Origin: Thermoplasmata archaeon
Lineage (GTDB): Archaea > Thermoplasmatota > Thermoplasmata > Lutacidiplasmatales > UBA184
Length of the DNA stretch: 16,270 nt
Direction: 5' to 3'
NCBI GenBank assembly: GCA_021823085.1
Contig: JAKAPG010000017.1
Coordinates: forward strand, 1-16,270
A program made the translations under genes and the position numbers. Of this stretch, positions 6,617 through 13,266 are shown in pieces. Each line of letters starts with the position of its first letter. Positions within the stretch are counted from its first letter, which is position 1. The notes beneath the pieces are model-generated. The model was given only the letters and a program-made list of their open reading frames with translations. It was not told where the DNA came from and made no database searches.

Positions 6617-6946
6617 TCACCGGCCCGGGGCGGACGTAGCGCGGCGTCGCGGTACCTTGGGCGAGTCGGTCGCGTCCTTGTACAGCACGATGCCAAGAAC
6701 CATCGCGCTGTAGCTCAGATTGGCCGAACGGATCAGGTCGCTTCGGTCCCGAGGCGGGTCCTTGTCAAGGAGCTCCAATACCCCGCGGACGAGGCTGCGC
6801 ACGAGCTCGAGCTTCGTCGAATCCAATACCGGTGCGCGGGGCTGTTCGGTCATCGCCCGCACATCCCGCAGGTCCTCGAGATTCGAGTGGACCACCTGCG
6901 CGATGATCTCGTTCGGGAGGGTCGTGTCCGGCGGGATCAGCTCCAT
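6617..6946 (-). CDS. Hypothetical protein, unrecognised
   Basis: I do not recognise this 109-residue protein. The middle is a charged helical region (about 12-75) containing EIIAQVVHSNLEDLRDV and LELVRSLVRGVLELLDKD. The segment 78-90 (SYSAMVLGIVLYK) is short and hydrophobic but not a convincing membrane helix. The C-terminus is basic. The ATG at 6946 is chosen because the protein quality falls off upstream; an in-frame ATG at 7063 would add 39 Arg/Pro/Gly-rich residues and bring the start to 29 nt from the divergent hydrolase. No ribosome binding site or convincing TATA box marks either start. Its stop lies 10 nt beyond the convergent YbhB-family gene. Amphipathic, well-balanced composition suggests a real gene, but confidence is moderate. 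Confidence 0.55.
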   Translation of the reverse strand: MELIPPDTTLPNEIIAQVVHSNLEDLRDVRAMTEQPRAPVLDSTKLELVRSLVRGVLELLDKDPPRDRSDLIRSANLSYSAMVLGIVLYKDATDSPKVPRRRATSAPGR

Positions 6947-7092
6947 GGGGTACCGGGAGGTCGAGCGCCCGGACCCTGAAAGACCATCGGGTCGCAAGCG
7001 GCTGTCGAGCTCAAGCGGCCGGATGTCTATGGGCCCCCGCTTCTCAGGCGGAGCGATGAGCATCCACGTTCCATGAGCGATCGAGAACGCTC

Positions 7093-7872
7093 GTGACGAC
7101 GTCGGATGGCCGCGGTCTGCGGATCATCCGGGCCGGAGCCCGTTCGGGCCCGGTCGTCTTCGTCCTGCACGGTACGCCGATGAGCAGATCGCTGTATCCG
7201 CCCCATGCTGCGGACGCGGCGAAACGCGGGATCCAACTGGTGGGGGTTGATCGTCCCAGGTACGGCGGTTCGACCGCGAAACCGGGAAGATCGATCGCCG
7301 ATGCGGCGACGGACGTCCGAGCGATCGCCGACGATCTCGGCGTCGAGCGCTTCGGAGTGTGGGGGATCTCCGGCGGAGGGCCGCACGCTCTCGCCTGCGC
7401 CGCCCTGCTCCCGAAGCGTGCGGTCGCCGTGGCCGCTCTCGCCTCCCCGGCGCCGTATCCGGCCCCCGGGATCGACTGGCTGGCCGGTATGGGGGATGCG
7501 AACGTCGCGGAGTTCCGCGTGTCGATGGAGGGGGTCGCGGCGCTGGAACGGTTCCTCACCCCGTTGAGAGACGCCTACTTCGCTCCGACCTCCGAGCGGG
7601 CCGAGCACGATCTCGACAGCCTCCTGAGCCCGGTCGACAGGGCCGCCTTCCGCTCGCTCGGCCCTCATCTTCTCGAGTCCACGCGGCGGGGCCTCCGGCC
7701 GGGAGTCGCGGGGTGGAGGGACGACGACCTTGCCTTCGTCCGACCGTGGGGATTCTCCTTGGACAAGATCCGCTGCCCGCTTACGCTCTGGCAGGGGAGG
7801 CAGGACCGGATGGTCCCCTTCGCCATGGGCAATGGCTCGGAGACCACATCCGCCACGCGGTGCAGAACCTGA
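7093..7872 (+). CDS. Alpha/beta hydrolase, frame broken near the C-terminus
   Basis: This encodes an alpha/beta-hydrolase fold enzyme of unknown substrate. Visible are the oxyanion segment VFVLHGTPMSR, VGVDRPRYGGS, the nucleophile elbow GISGGG and the acid-residue strand TLWQGRQDRMVPF. The frame then ends quickly at 7872 with a short unrelated tail and no catalytic His. The expected continuation, HGQWLGDHI followed by SDEDGHLTL with the His, is present one frame over and runs to a stop at 7955. Re-reading C7824, as if one C had been lost from a CCC run at 7823-7824, restores a full protein. This is either a sequencing or assembly error or a recent inactivating mutation. The start is GTG at 7093; no good ribosome binding site is seen. 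Confidence 0.85.
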   Translation: MTTSDGRGLRIIRAGARSGPVVFVLHGTPMSRSLYPPHAADAAKRGIQLVGVDRPRYGGSTAKPGRSIADAATDVRAIADDLGVERFGVWGISGGGPHALACAALLPKRAVAVAALASPAPYPAPGIDWLAGMGDANVAEFRVSMEGVAALERFLTPLRDAYFAPTSERAEHDLDSLLSPVDRAAFRSLGPHLLESTRRGLRPGVAGWRDDDLAFVRPWGFSLDKIRCPLTLWQGRQDRMVPFAMGNGSETTSATRCRT

Positions 7873-7955
7873 GCGACGAAGACGGCCACCTAACGCTCTA
7901 CCAGAACCGGATCCCGGCGGTCCATTCTTGGTTGACGACGTACCTGCGTCATTGA
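7824..7955 (+). pseudogene. Out-of-frame C-terminal part of the alpha/beta hydrolase
   Basis: This segment, in the -1 frame relative to the gene starting at 7093, encodes HGQWLGDHIRHAVQNL, then DEDGHLTL with the presumed catalytic His, and ends WLTTYLRH. It is the normal end of this hydrolase family. It has no start or ribosome binding site of its own, so it is part of the upstream gene rather than a separate one. Confidence 0.7.
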
Positions 7956-8157
7956 CGCGAGGCAGTCCGTAGCTTCCTCCGGTTCGGGCGCCGGCTCGGA
8001 GCTCGATGCAACACGACCCACCATCGGAACATCGATGCACTGTCCCGACCGGGAGGCGCCTCGCGCGCGCTCGCTCTCGCACGGCGCGCGTCTCGCGTCG
8101 TGCCACCGATCATACCCCACGAACGACCTCGTCAAGATCGGGGTCCCGGCCACGCGA

Positions 8158-8205
8158 GATTTCGCGGAAAGGGGTCTGAGCCTCCCCGGGCAGGCTCGGG
8201 AAATC
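8158..8205. other. Nested inverted repeats in a convergent intergenic region
   Basis: GATTTC (8158-8163) pairs with GAAATC (8200-8205), and inside it GAGCCT (8178-8183) pairs with AGGCTC (8192-8197) around CCCCGGGC. CAC and GTG outside (8151-8153 and 8206-8208) can add three more pairs. The 7956-8241 gap between convergent genes otherwise shows no gene I can support. This could be a bidirectional 3'-end structure or a small RNA. Confidence 0.25.
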
Positions 8206-8230
8206 GTGGGAGCGGTCTTCGGGGGACGCG

Positions 8231-8253
8231 GACGAACTCGACTACGAGTCGTC
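8231..8253 (-). terminator. Hairpin over the stop codon of the zinc-ribbon gene
   Basis: On the minus-strand RNA, GACGACUCG pairs with CGAGUUCGUC with a single bulge, and the four-base loop UAGU contains the stop codon of the gene ending at 8242. No U-run follows directly. It may stabilise or define the 3' end; function is inferred. Confidence 0.3.
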
Positions 8254-8934
8254 GTCCCGCCGCCGGCGTCGCGGAAATCCCTCGTCCTCGTCCCCGCTGC
8301 GGGGCTCCCGGCCGGAGCGGGGGCGCCACGACCGTCCCTTGCCCGGGCCGGATCGGCGACCGTCGTAGCGGCCGCCTCCACCGAACGAACGTCCAGCAGC
8401 TCCGCGCGAACCGTATCGGCCGCCCCCGCCTCCGTAGCCGCCGCGCCGGTCCGGGCCCCGGTTCTCCCGGGGAGGGAGCGTGAACTGATTGCCGCAGGTG
8501 TTGCATCGGGCCGAGACCGTCCCGTCGTCGTTGGTCGAGAAGGACAATTGGCCGCCGCACTCCCGGCACGGACGGGAAGGAGCGCGGGCCCCGTCCATCG
8601 GGCCCCCCCGGCCCGGCCGGGGCGGACCTCGCGGCCCGAACCCCTCGGCGACCCGATCCGACCGGACAAACGTCAACGTGGCCCGACAGCCGGGGCAATG
8701 CGCGACCAGGCCCCCCCCCGCTCCGGAGGTCAGGCCCATCGCCGAGCCGCACGCCTCGCACGCGATGCCGACGGACGAGTCGCCGTCGGCCGGCGCTGGG
8801 TGGCCGGCGGGGAGGTCGCTCCCTTCAAGGATGGTGAAGGCGTGTCCGCATCCGGCGCAAGTGCCCACGCGGACTTCGGCTGCGCGCGATTCAAACTCGA
8901 CCGCGCTTCCGCAGTCCGGGCACTTGTTCGGCAT
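8242..8934 (-). CDS. Triple zinc-ribbon protein with RGG-like Gly/Arg tail
   Basis: I do not know a named family for this 230-residue protein. It has three Cys4 zinc ribbons with identical C-x2-C-x17-C-x2-C spacing: Cys 5/8/26/29, 59/62/80/83 and 123/126/144/147. Pro/Gly/Arg linkers separate them. From about residue 156 the chain is low complexity, with RGGYGGGG, GGRY and SRG elements, then a mixed-charge end (RRRRRDDDS). RGG-type tails usually bind RNA, and ribbons often bind nucleic acid or protein, so a nucleic-acid-associated role is plausible but inferred. The ATG at 8934 follows GGTGA, which fits the archaeal anti-Shine-Dalgarno sequence. A GTG three codons upstream (8943) coincides with the predicted transcript start and is an alternative leaderless start. 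Confidence 0.85.
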   Translation of the reverse strand: MPNKCPDCGSAVEFESRAAEVRVGTCAGCGHAFTILEGSDLPAGHPAPADGDSSVGIACEACGSAMGLTSGAGGGLVAHCPGCRATLTFVRSDRVAEGFGPRGPPRPGRGGPMDGARAPSRPCRECGGQLSFSTNDDGTVSARCNTCGNQFTLPPRENRGPDRRGGYGGGGGRYGSRGAAGRSFGGGGRYDGRRSGPGKGRSWRPRSGREPRSGDEDEGFPRRRRRDDDS

Positions 8935-8963
8935 CGTACTCACCGAGACACGGTCCGCGCCCG

Positions 8964-8972
8964 CTTAATAAG
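8964..8972 (-). promoter_or_regulatory. TATA box of the zinc-ribbon gene
   Basis: The minus strand reads CTTATTAAG after a run of C. Normal spacing puts the transcript start near 8942, eight bases before the ATG at 8934 or exactly at the GTG at 8943. The gene therefore has a very short leader or none. Confidence 0.55.
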
Positions 8973-9043
8973 GGGATGGTCGACGAACCCGCTGCGAGAA
9001 GTTCCCCGTCGGGATGGATTGGAGCGGAACTAGCATCGCGCGG

Positions 9044-9304
9044 TCAGTCGCGACGCGCACCTACGAGCAAGGCGATCACTCCCGCCACGACAATCGCCAC
9101 GCCGACATAGAGGACGCCTTGGATCTGTTGGGAAGTGGCCGGGGCGCTGTTCGCGAGCGCATTGACGAGCACCGCCGCGACGACGGCCACGAGAAACCCA
9201 AGGAACGCGAGCGCCGCGCCGGCCGTCATCAGCGTGGATCCATCGATCCGGGACGTCGCGCGTGCATGGGCCGACACCCTCATATCCGGGCGCGAGGAGT
9301 TCAT
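9044..9304 (-). CDS. Small two-helix membrane protein
   Basis: This is an 86-residue protein of unknown function. Two clear hydrophobic stretches, about residues 26-49 (ALAFLGFLVAVVAAVLVNAL) and 62-82 (GVLYVGVAIVVAGVIALLVG), should span the membrane. They are joined by a short polar Ser/Gln loop, and the protein ends in the basic GARRD. The N-terminal 20 residues are basic. The ATG at 9304 lies six nt after the citrate synthase stop, so it is almost certainly on the same transcript; AAGGGA just upstream may serve as a weak ribosome binding site. A shorter start at Met8 is possible. There is no sequence link to citrate metabolism beyond position. Confidence 0.7.
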   Translation of the reverse strand: MNSSRPDMRVSAHARATSRIDGSTLMTAGAALAFLGFLVAVVAAVLVNALANSAPATSQQIQGVLYVGVAIVVAGVIALLVGARRD

Positions 9305-9310
9305 CGTCCC

Positions 9311-10477
9311 TTAAGAGACAGCGGTTGGTCGTCTCTGCGGCCGGGCTCCGCGGCCCGGGCGTTCGCGCGGCCAACGCCGGCCGACGGGCGGGCCGACGTA
9401 CTCGACGTCCGGTCGGATCACCCGATTCCCGTGGGATTGCTCGAGCGCGTGCGCGGTCCAGCCGACGGTCCGGGCGATCGCGAACGTCGGCGTGAAGCAG
9501 CTACGAGGCAGGCCGATCGCCTCGAGCAGGAGTGCCGCGTAGAACTCCACGTTCGTGTAGATGCGCGCTTTCGGGCGGCGTCGCCGCAGCGCCGAAAGCG
9601 CGGTCCGCTCGACGTGCTCCGCGAGCGCCATCCGTTCCGGATCCCCCACCCCACGGGCGAGTTCGTGCAAAAGCTCCGAACGTGGATCCTCGACCTTGTA
9701 GACGCGATGCCCAAAGCCGAAGAGCAGCTCCTTGCGGTCGAGCCGTTCCTCGATCCAGCGCTCCGCCCGGTCCGGGTCCCCGATCTCGTCGAGCATGTCC
9801 AGGACGAGGCTGGGAGCTCCCCCATGGCGCGGTCCCTTGAGAACGCCCAGCGCGGCGGTCGCAGCACTCGCGAGGTCCGACTCGGTCGAGATCGCGATGC
9901 ACAACGCGAACGTAGAGGCGTTCATGCCGTGGTCCGCGAGCAGGTCGAAATACCCCTCGAGCGCCCGAACCCGCCTCGGATCCGGCCGGTCCCCGAAGAG
10001 CTGATGGAGATAGGTCTCTACGTGGCCCATGCCCGGAACGAGCGGGACTGGCTCGAGCCCTTGGCTGCGTCGGAAGAACCGCGCGAAGATCAGCGGAAGG
10101 CGGGCGATCAAGTCGAACCCATCGTCCACGGTGGGCGGGTACCCGTACTGACCGGTGCCGGTCGCGGACAGCAGCGTTCGGAGCGCTTCGAGCAAAGGCT
10201 CGCTCGGAGGAAGGGAATCGACGACCCGGAGGAGTTCGGGCGAGAGCTGCCGTCGTACCCAAAGCGCTTCGGATACGGCCAGGGAGGGGTCTTCGCTCGG
10301 AGGTTCCCCGTAGAGGAGCAGATGAACGACCGATTCGTACGGGGTCCCGGGCACGAGCTCCCGGATGTCGAAGCCTCGATAGACGAGAGAGCCCACCTCG
10401 CCGTCGACCCAGCTGATCGCGGAGCGCCCCACTACGAACCCGTCGAGCCCCGGGGAGACGGAGGTATCGCTCGGCAC
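9311..10477 (-). CDS. gltA: Citrate synthase
   Basis: This 388-residue enzyme condenses acetyl-CoA and oxaloacetate to citrate at the entry of the tricarboxylic acid cycle. It is the short, archaeal/Gram-positive size class. Motifs include LADHGMNASTF with His183, GPRHGG with His218, GFGHRVYK with His257 and DPR, and the C-terminal block FTPTFAIARTVGWTAHALEQ with VIRPDVEYVGP. At the position of the usual catalytic Asp (NVDFYSG in typical archaeal enzymes), this protein reads NVEFYAA, giving Glu311. I recall a similar Glu in mycobacterial CitA, so it may be a subfamily trait. A 2-methylcitrate synthase cannot be excluded, but no prp genes are near. The last 20 residues are Arg/Pro-rich. The GTG start at 10477 is the only start fitting the family N-terminus. 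Confidence 0.93.
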   Translation of the reverse strand: MPSDTSVSPGLDGFVVGRSAISWVDGEVGSLVYRGFDIRELVPGTPYESVVHLLLYGEPPSEDPSLAVSEALWVRRQLSPELLRVVDSLPPSEPLLEALRTLLSATGTGQYGYPPTVDDGFDLIARLPLIFARFFRRSQGLEPVPLVPGMGHVETYLHQLFGDRPDPRRVRALEGYFDLLADHGMNASTFALCIAISTESDLASAATAALGVLKGPRHGGAPSLVLDMLDEIGDPDRAERWIEERLDRKELLFGFGHRVYKVEDPRSELLHELARGVGDPERMALAEHVERTALSALRRRRPKARIYTNVEFYAALLLEAIGLPRSCFTPTFAIARTVGWTAHALEQSHGNRVIRPDVEYVGPPVGRRWPRERPGRGARPQRRPTAVS

Positions 10478-10496
10478 GGACCATCGAGCACCGGGG

Positions 10497-10651
10497 GGTT
10501 CAAAACGTCAAGCGCGTCCTCCGGGTGAACCTTAAGGAAACGCCCCGCTCTCATCGAGGAGGGGGCGCTCAGGGCCTCGGAGAAGGGACCCAGCGGATTT
10601 CGGGCGATGCTCGTTCGGTACGGGAGGGTTCGATCCGCCGCGTCGGGTTCG
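10497..10651. promoter_or_regulatory. Cluster of GGTTC half-sites between citrate synthase and the RbkR-type gene
   Basis: Four copies of the GGTTC core lie in this divergent promoter region: GGTTCA at 10497-10502, its inverse TGAACC at 10526-10531, and GGTTCG at 10627-10632 and 10646-10651. The last two are direct repeats 19 bp apart, close to two helical turns. The second ends five bases before the ATG at 10657. A TTAA-containing element (10530-10537) may be the promoter of the rightward operon. They are candidate operators, possibly for the regulator encoded next door; this is inference. Confidence 0.35.
10499..10506 (-). promoter_or_regulatory. TATA-like box of citrate synthase
   Basis: GTTTTGAA on the minus strand is centred 25 nt before the GTG at 10477. 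That would make the citrate synthase mRNA leaderless, and no ribosome binding site is visible. The box is degenerate, so confidence is limited. It overlaps the GGTTCA half-site at 10497-10502. Confidence 0.4.
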
Positions 10652-10656
10652 GACCC

Positions 10657-11367
10657 ATGAGCCCCGTTGCGAGATCTTCTCCTGCTTCGAGATCCGGGAC
10701 GACCCGGTCCCGCTCCGAGCAGCTCCGGGTGCTCCGGGTACTGGCCAGCGCCGGTGCCGACCGTGGGTCGATCGAGCTGACTTCGCGGGAGGTGGGTCAG
10801 CGGATCGGACTGAGCCAGCAGGCGGCCGATCGCCATCTCGTCGCGTTGGAGCGAGGAGGCGACATCTCGCGGACGCTGCACGGCCGACGGCCGAGCCTCA
10901 GCATCACCCCGCGGGGCCTGGACGCGCTCCGGGCCGAGTATCAGGCACTCCGGCGCATCTTCGAAGGCCCGAACCGCCTCCAGCTTCACGGAATCGTCGT
11001 GTCGGGTCTCGGCGAGGGCCGCTACTACCTGAGCCAGCCGGGGTACGCGGACCAGTTTCCCGCGCGGCTCGGCTACGCTCCGTTTCCGGGCACGCTCAAC
11101 GTCCGCTTGGACCGCGAGATGATCCGGCGCGCCGCGATGGTGAAGCAATGGACGGGCGTTCGAATCGATGGATTCCAAACCAGCGGCCGGACCTTCGGGG
11201 GGGCGACCTGCATCCCGGCGAAGATCGGAGGGTCGCCCGGCCACCTGATCCGACCGGATCGGACGCACTACGAGGACGTGGTCGAGTTCGTCGCTCCGGT
11301 TTCCCTGAGGGAGACGTTGAAACTCGCCGATTCGGACCCTCTCGATATCGAGCTGGAGGAGTCGTGA
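10657..11367 (+). CDS. rbkR: HTH regulator fused to CTP-dependent riboflavin kinase (RbkR type)
   Basis: This 236-residue protein joins an N-terminal winged helix-turn-helix (about 20-95; LTSREVGQRIGLSQQAADRHLVALERGGDI is the recognition region) to an archaeal riboflavin kinase domain (about 105-236). The kinase makes FMN from riboflavin with CTP. Its motifs are GIVVSGLGEGRYYLS at 112-126, LGYAPFPGTLNVRL at 138-151, and IRPDRTHYEDVVEFVAPVSLRETLKLADSD at 198-227, where DSD replaces the usual DGD. Archaeal RbkR proteins of this layout repress riboflavin genes as well as acting as kinases, and this gene may regulate itself. The ATG at 10657 starts just before the HTH; an earlier open frame from 10525 looks non-coding. 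Its TGA overlaps the GTG of the next gene. Confidence 0.92.
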   Translation: MSPVARSSPASRSGTTRSRSEQLRVLRVLASAGADRGSIELTSREVGQRIGLSQQAADRHLVALERGGDISRTLHGRRPSLSITPRGLDALRAEYQALRRIFEGPNRLQLHGIVVSGLGEGRYYLSQPGYADQFPARLGYAPFPGTLNVRLDREMIRRAAMVKQWTGVRIDGFQTSGRTFGGATCIPAKIGGSPGHLIRPDRTHYEDVVEFVAPVSLRETLKLADSDPLDIELEES

Positions 11368-12383
11368 CCGCTCCGTCGCTCGCCCGCCAGGTCGCGACCG
11401 AGCGTCGGCCCGCGCCCGCACCGCCCGAGGCCGCGTCGAAGTACGTGAACCAATGGGTGGAGCCGGAGGCGATCGGTAGCGAGCGCGTCCCGGCGTTCGT
11501 CCTCATCCTGAGGACCCGCGGATGCTACTGGGCCGATGCGAAGGGCTGCTCGATGTGCGGATACTCCAAGGACACCCTCGGGCGCTCGGCGACGCCGGGG
11601 GAGCTTGCGGAGCAGGTCGATCGGGCCCTGAGGCGCTACCGTGGCGAACCGTACGTGAAGATCTACACTTCGGGGAGCTTCCTCGACGACCGGGAGGTCG
11701 ATCCCGGTAGCCGCCTCACCATCGTGCGGCGGTTCTCCGGCGCCCGCCGGCTGCTGTTCGAGACGCTCCCCGAGTTCCCGACGGAGGAGACGATGGGGCC
11801 GCTCACGGACACCTTCGCTGGGGAGCTTGAGGTCGCCCTGGGTCTCGAGTCGACCGACCCAGTGGTCCTCCGGCGGTACATCAACAAGGGATCCACACCG
11901 GACGAGTACCTCCGGGCGGCGGACCGGGTCCGGTCCCTAGGCGCCCGCGCGAAGGGCTACCTCCTGCTCAAGCCGCCGTACCTGACCGAGGAGGAATCGG
12001 TCGAAGACGTGGTCCGCAGCGTCGCGGCCGCGGCTCCGCACTTCGACACCCTCTCGATCAACCCCGTGCACATCCAGAACGGCACCGTGGTCGAGTGGCT
12101 GTATCATCGCGGTCGGTATCGACCTCCCTGGCTGTGGAGCGTCGTAGAGGCGTTGCGCCGAGGTGTGGCCCTCCGCGGTTCGAGCCGACTCGTCTCCTTC
12201 CCGACTGCGGGCGGCCTCGCCCGCGGACCGCACAACTGTGGAGAGTGCGATGCGAAGGTCCTCGCCGCGATCCAGGGAGCGTCGCTCGACCAGGAGTTCG
12301 CGGAGCTCGACCGCCTGGACTGCGTCTGTCGGGCCGACTTTGAGGCGCTGCGGGGACTCGAGGCCCTCGGAGTCGAGGCGTGA
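11364..12383 (+). CDS. Radical SAM protein, archaeosine biosynthesis RaSEA type
   Basis: This 339-residue radical SAM enzyme matches the archaeal RaSEA family. RaSEA works with ArcS to turn the lysine adduct of preQ0 at tRNA position 15 into archaeosine. The cluster motif RTRGCYWADAKGCSMCGY has Cys54, Cys62 and Cys65 with the long C-x7-C-x2-C spacing characteristic of this group. Other blocks are KIYTSGSFLDDREV, LFETLPEFPTEE, LEVALGLESTD and INPVHIQNGTVVE. A C-terminal HNCGEC plus CVC (Cys292, 295, 320, 322) may bind zinc. The GTG start overlaps the riboflavin kinase stop as GTGA and is preceded by GGAGGA, which fixes it; the longer frame upstream is a shadow. Family membership is strong and the exact reaction follows from the family. 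No arcS or tgtA is in view. Confidence 0.9.
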   Translation: MTAPSLARQVATERRPAPAPPEAASKYVNQWVEPEAIGSERVPAFVLILRTRGCYWADAKGCSMCGYSKDTLGRSATPGELAEQVDRALRRYRGEPYVKIYTSGSFLDDREVDPGSRLTIVRRFSGARRLLFETLPEFPTEETMGPLTDTFAGELEVALGLESTDPVVLRRYINKGSTPDEYLRAADRVRSLGARAKGYLLLKPPYLTEEESVEDVVRSVAAAAPHFDTLSINPVHIQNGTVVEWLYHRGRYRPPWLWSVVEALRRGVALRGSSRLVSFPTAGGLARGPHNCGECDAKVLAAIQGASLDQEFAELDRLDCVCRADFEALRGLEALGVEA

Positions 12384-13195
12384 CCGACGGCGACCTCGTT
12401 CCTCGCCTGCCCGATCACGCCGTGGAGACGATCACCGCGTTCCTTCGCTCGCACTGCCTGTATCACGGGAACGAAGGAGCGGTCCTCGGTCTGTCGGGAG
12501 GAGTCGACAGCGCACTCGTCGCACGCCTGGCGCGCGACGCACTCGGCGCCGAGAAGATCCTCGGTATCTCGATGCCCGACACGGCGTATCCGCGGGACCT
12601 CGCACGGGAGACCGACCAGTACGCGCACGCGCTCGGCATCGAGTACCGCACCGTCGGCATCGAGAAGATCGAATCGGCGTATCGCACGACGCTGCCCGAT
12701 GTGAAGGACCGGGTCACCGTCGGCAACACCAAGGCGCGCATCCGCATGACCGTCCTGTACGCGCTCGCTCGGGATCGTCGGCGGGTCGTCCTCGGCACCG
12801 GGAACAAGTCGGAGCTCTTGTTGGGATACTTCACGAAGCACGGGGACGGGGGGGTCGATCTCCTGCCGATCGGAGATCTGTACAAGACGGAGGTCTGGGA
12901 ACTCTCGGCGCAGCTGAACCTCCCACGTGCCGTTCGAGAGCGCGCACCGAGCGCGGGGCTGTGGGAGGGTCAGACCGACGAGGAGGAACTGGGCCTCGCG
13001 TACCGGGAACTCGACCGGATCTTGTACGGGCTGGAGCGGGGGCTCGCCGAGGAGGAGATCGCCGCGCGGACCCGGCAACCCATCGAACGGGTGCGCCAGT
13101 ACGCCCAGCGCGTCGTGGCGTACCGGCACAAGCGCCGCAGCGCGCCGATCCCCAAGATCGGCGCGCGCACGGTCGGGGTCGACTGGGATCCGTAG
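12380..13195 (+). CDS. nadE: NH3-dependent NAD(+) synthetase
   Basis: This 271-residue enzyme amidates nicotinic acid adenine dinucleotide to NAD(+) using ATP and ammonia. It has only the synthetase domain and no glutaminase domain, as in many archaea. The N-type ATP pyrophosphatase loop LSGGVDSA is at 38-45. Further hallmarks are GTGNKSELLLGYFTKHGDGGVDLLPIGDLYKT and RAPSAGLWEGQTDEEELG, which form the NaAD and ATP sites. The C-terminus ends RRSAPIPKIGARTVGVDWDP. The GTG start overlaps the preceding stop as GTGA, so translation is probably coupled. The operon thus joins FMN and NAD cofactor supply with a SAM-dependent tRNA enzyme. Confidence 0.95.
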   Translation: MTDGDLVPRLPDHAVETITAFLRSHCLYHGNEGAVLGLSGGVDSALVARLARDALGAEKILGISMPDTAYPRDLARETDQYAHALGIEYRTVGIEKIESAYRTTLPDVKDRVTVGNTKARIRMTVLYALARDRRRVVLGTGNKSELLLGYFTKHGDGGVDLLPIGDLYKTEVWELSAQLNLPRAVRERAPSAGLWEGQTDEEELGLAYRELDRILYGLERGLAEEEIAARTRQPIERVRQYAQRVVAYRHKRRSAPIPKIGARTVGVDWDP

Positions 13196-13266
13196 CGGTG
13201 CGGCCAACGTTTTGTGCGCTTACGCCTGAAGAGGTCGAACCTTTCGGGGATTCCAAGAGACTTCCG

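Noticed and set aside
7073..7096. Seven-codon ORF whose stop overlaps the GTG of the hydrolase, with a 5-bp inverted repeat
   Set aside because: It is too short to judge, has no ribosome binding site or promoter, and such overlaps arise easily by chance.
7956..8241. Possible tRNA in the convergent intergenic region
   Set aside because: No T-loop (GTTCRAN) with matching stems or acceptor stem could be assembled on either strand.
8035..9033. 332-codon plus-strand frame across the zinc-ribbon gene
   Set aside because: Most of it is the antisense of a convincing Cys4-ribbon gene. The first part (8035-8241) has a few protein-like stretches but no motif, start signal or domain.
12104..13207. 367-codon minus-strand frame opposite nadE
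   Set aside because: It is a shadow of nadE, whose motifs are unmistakable on the plus strand.
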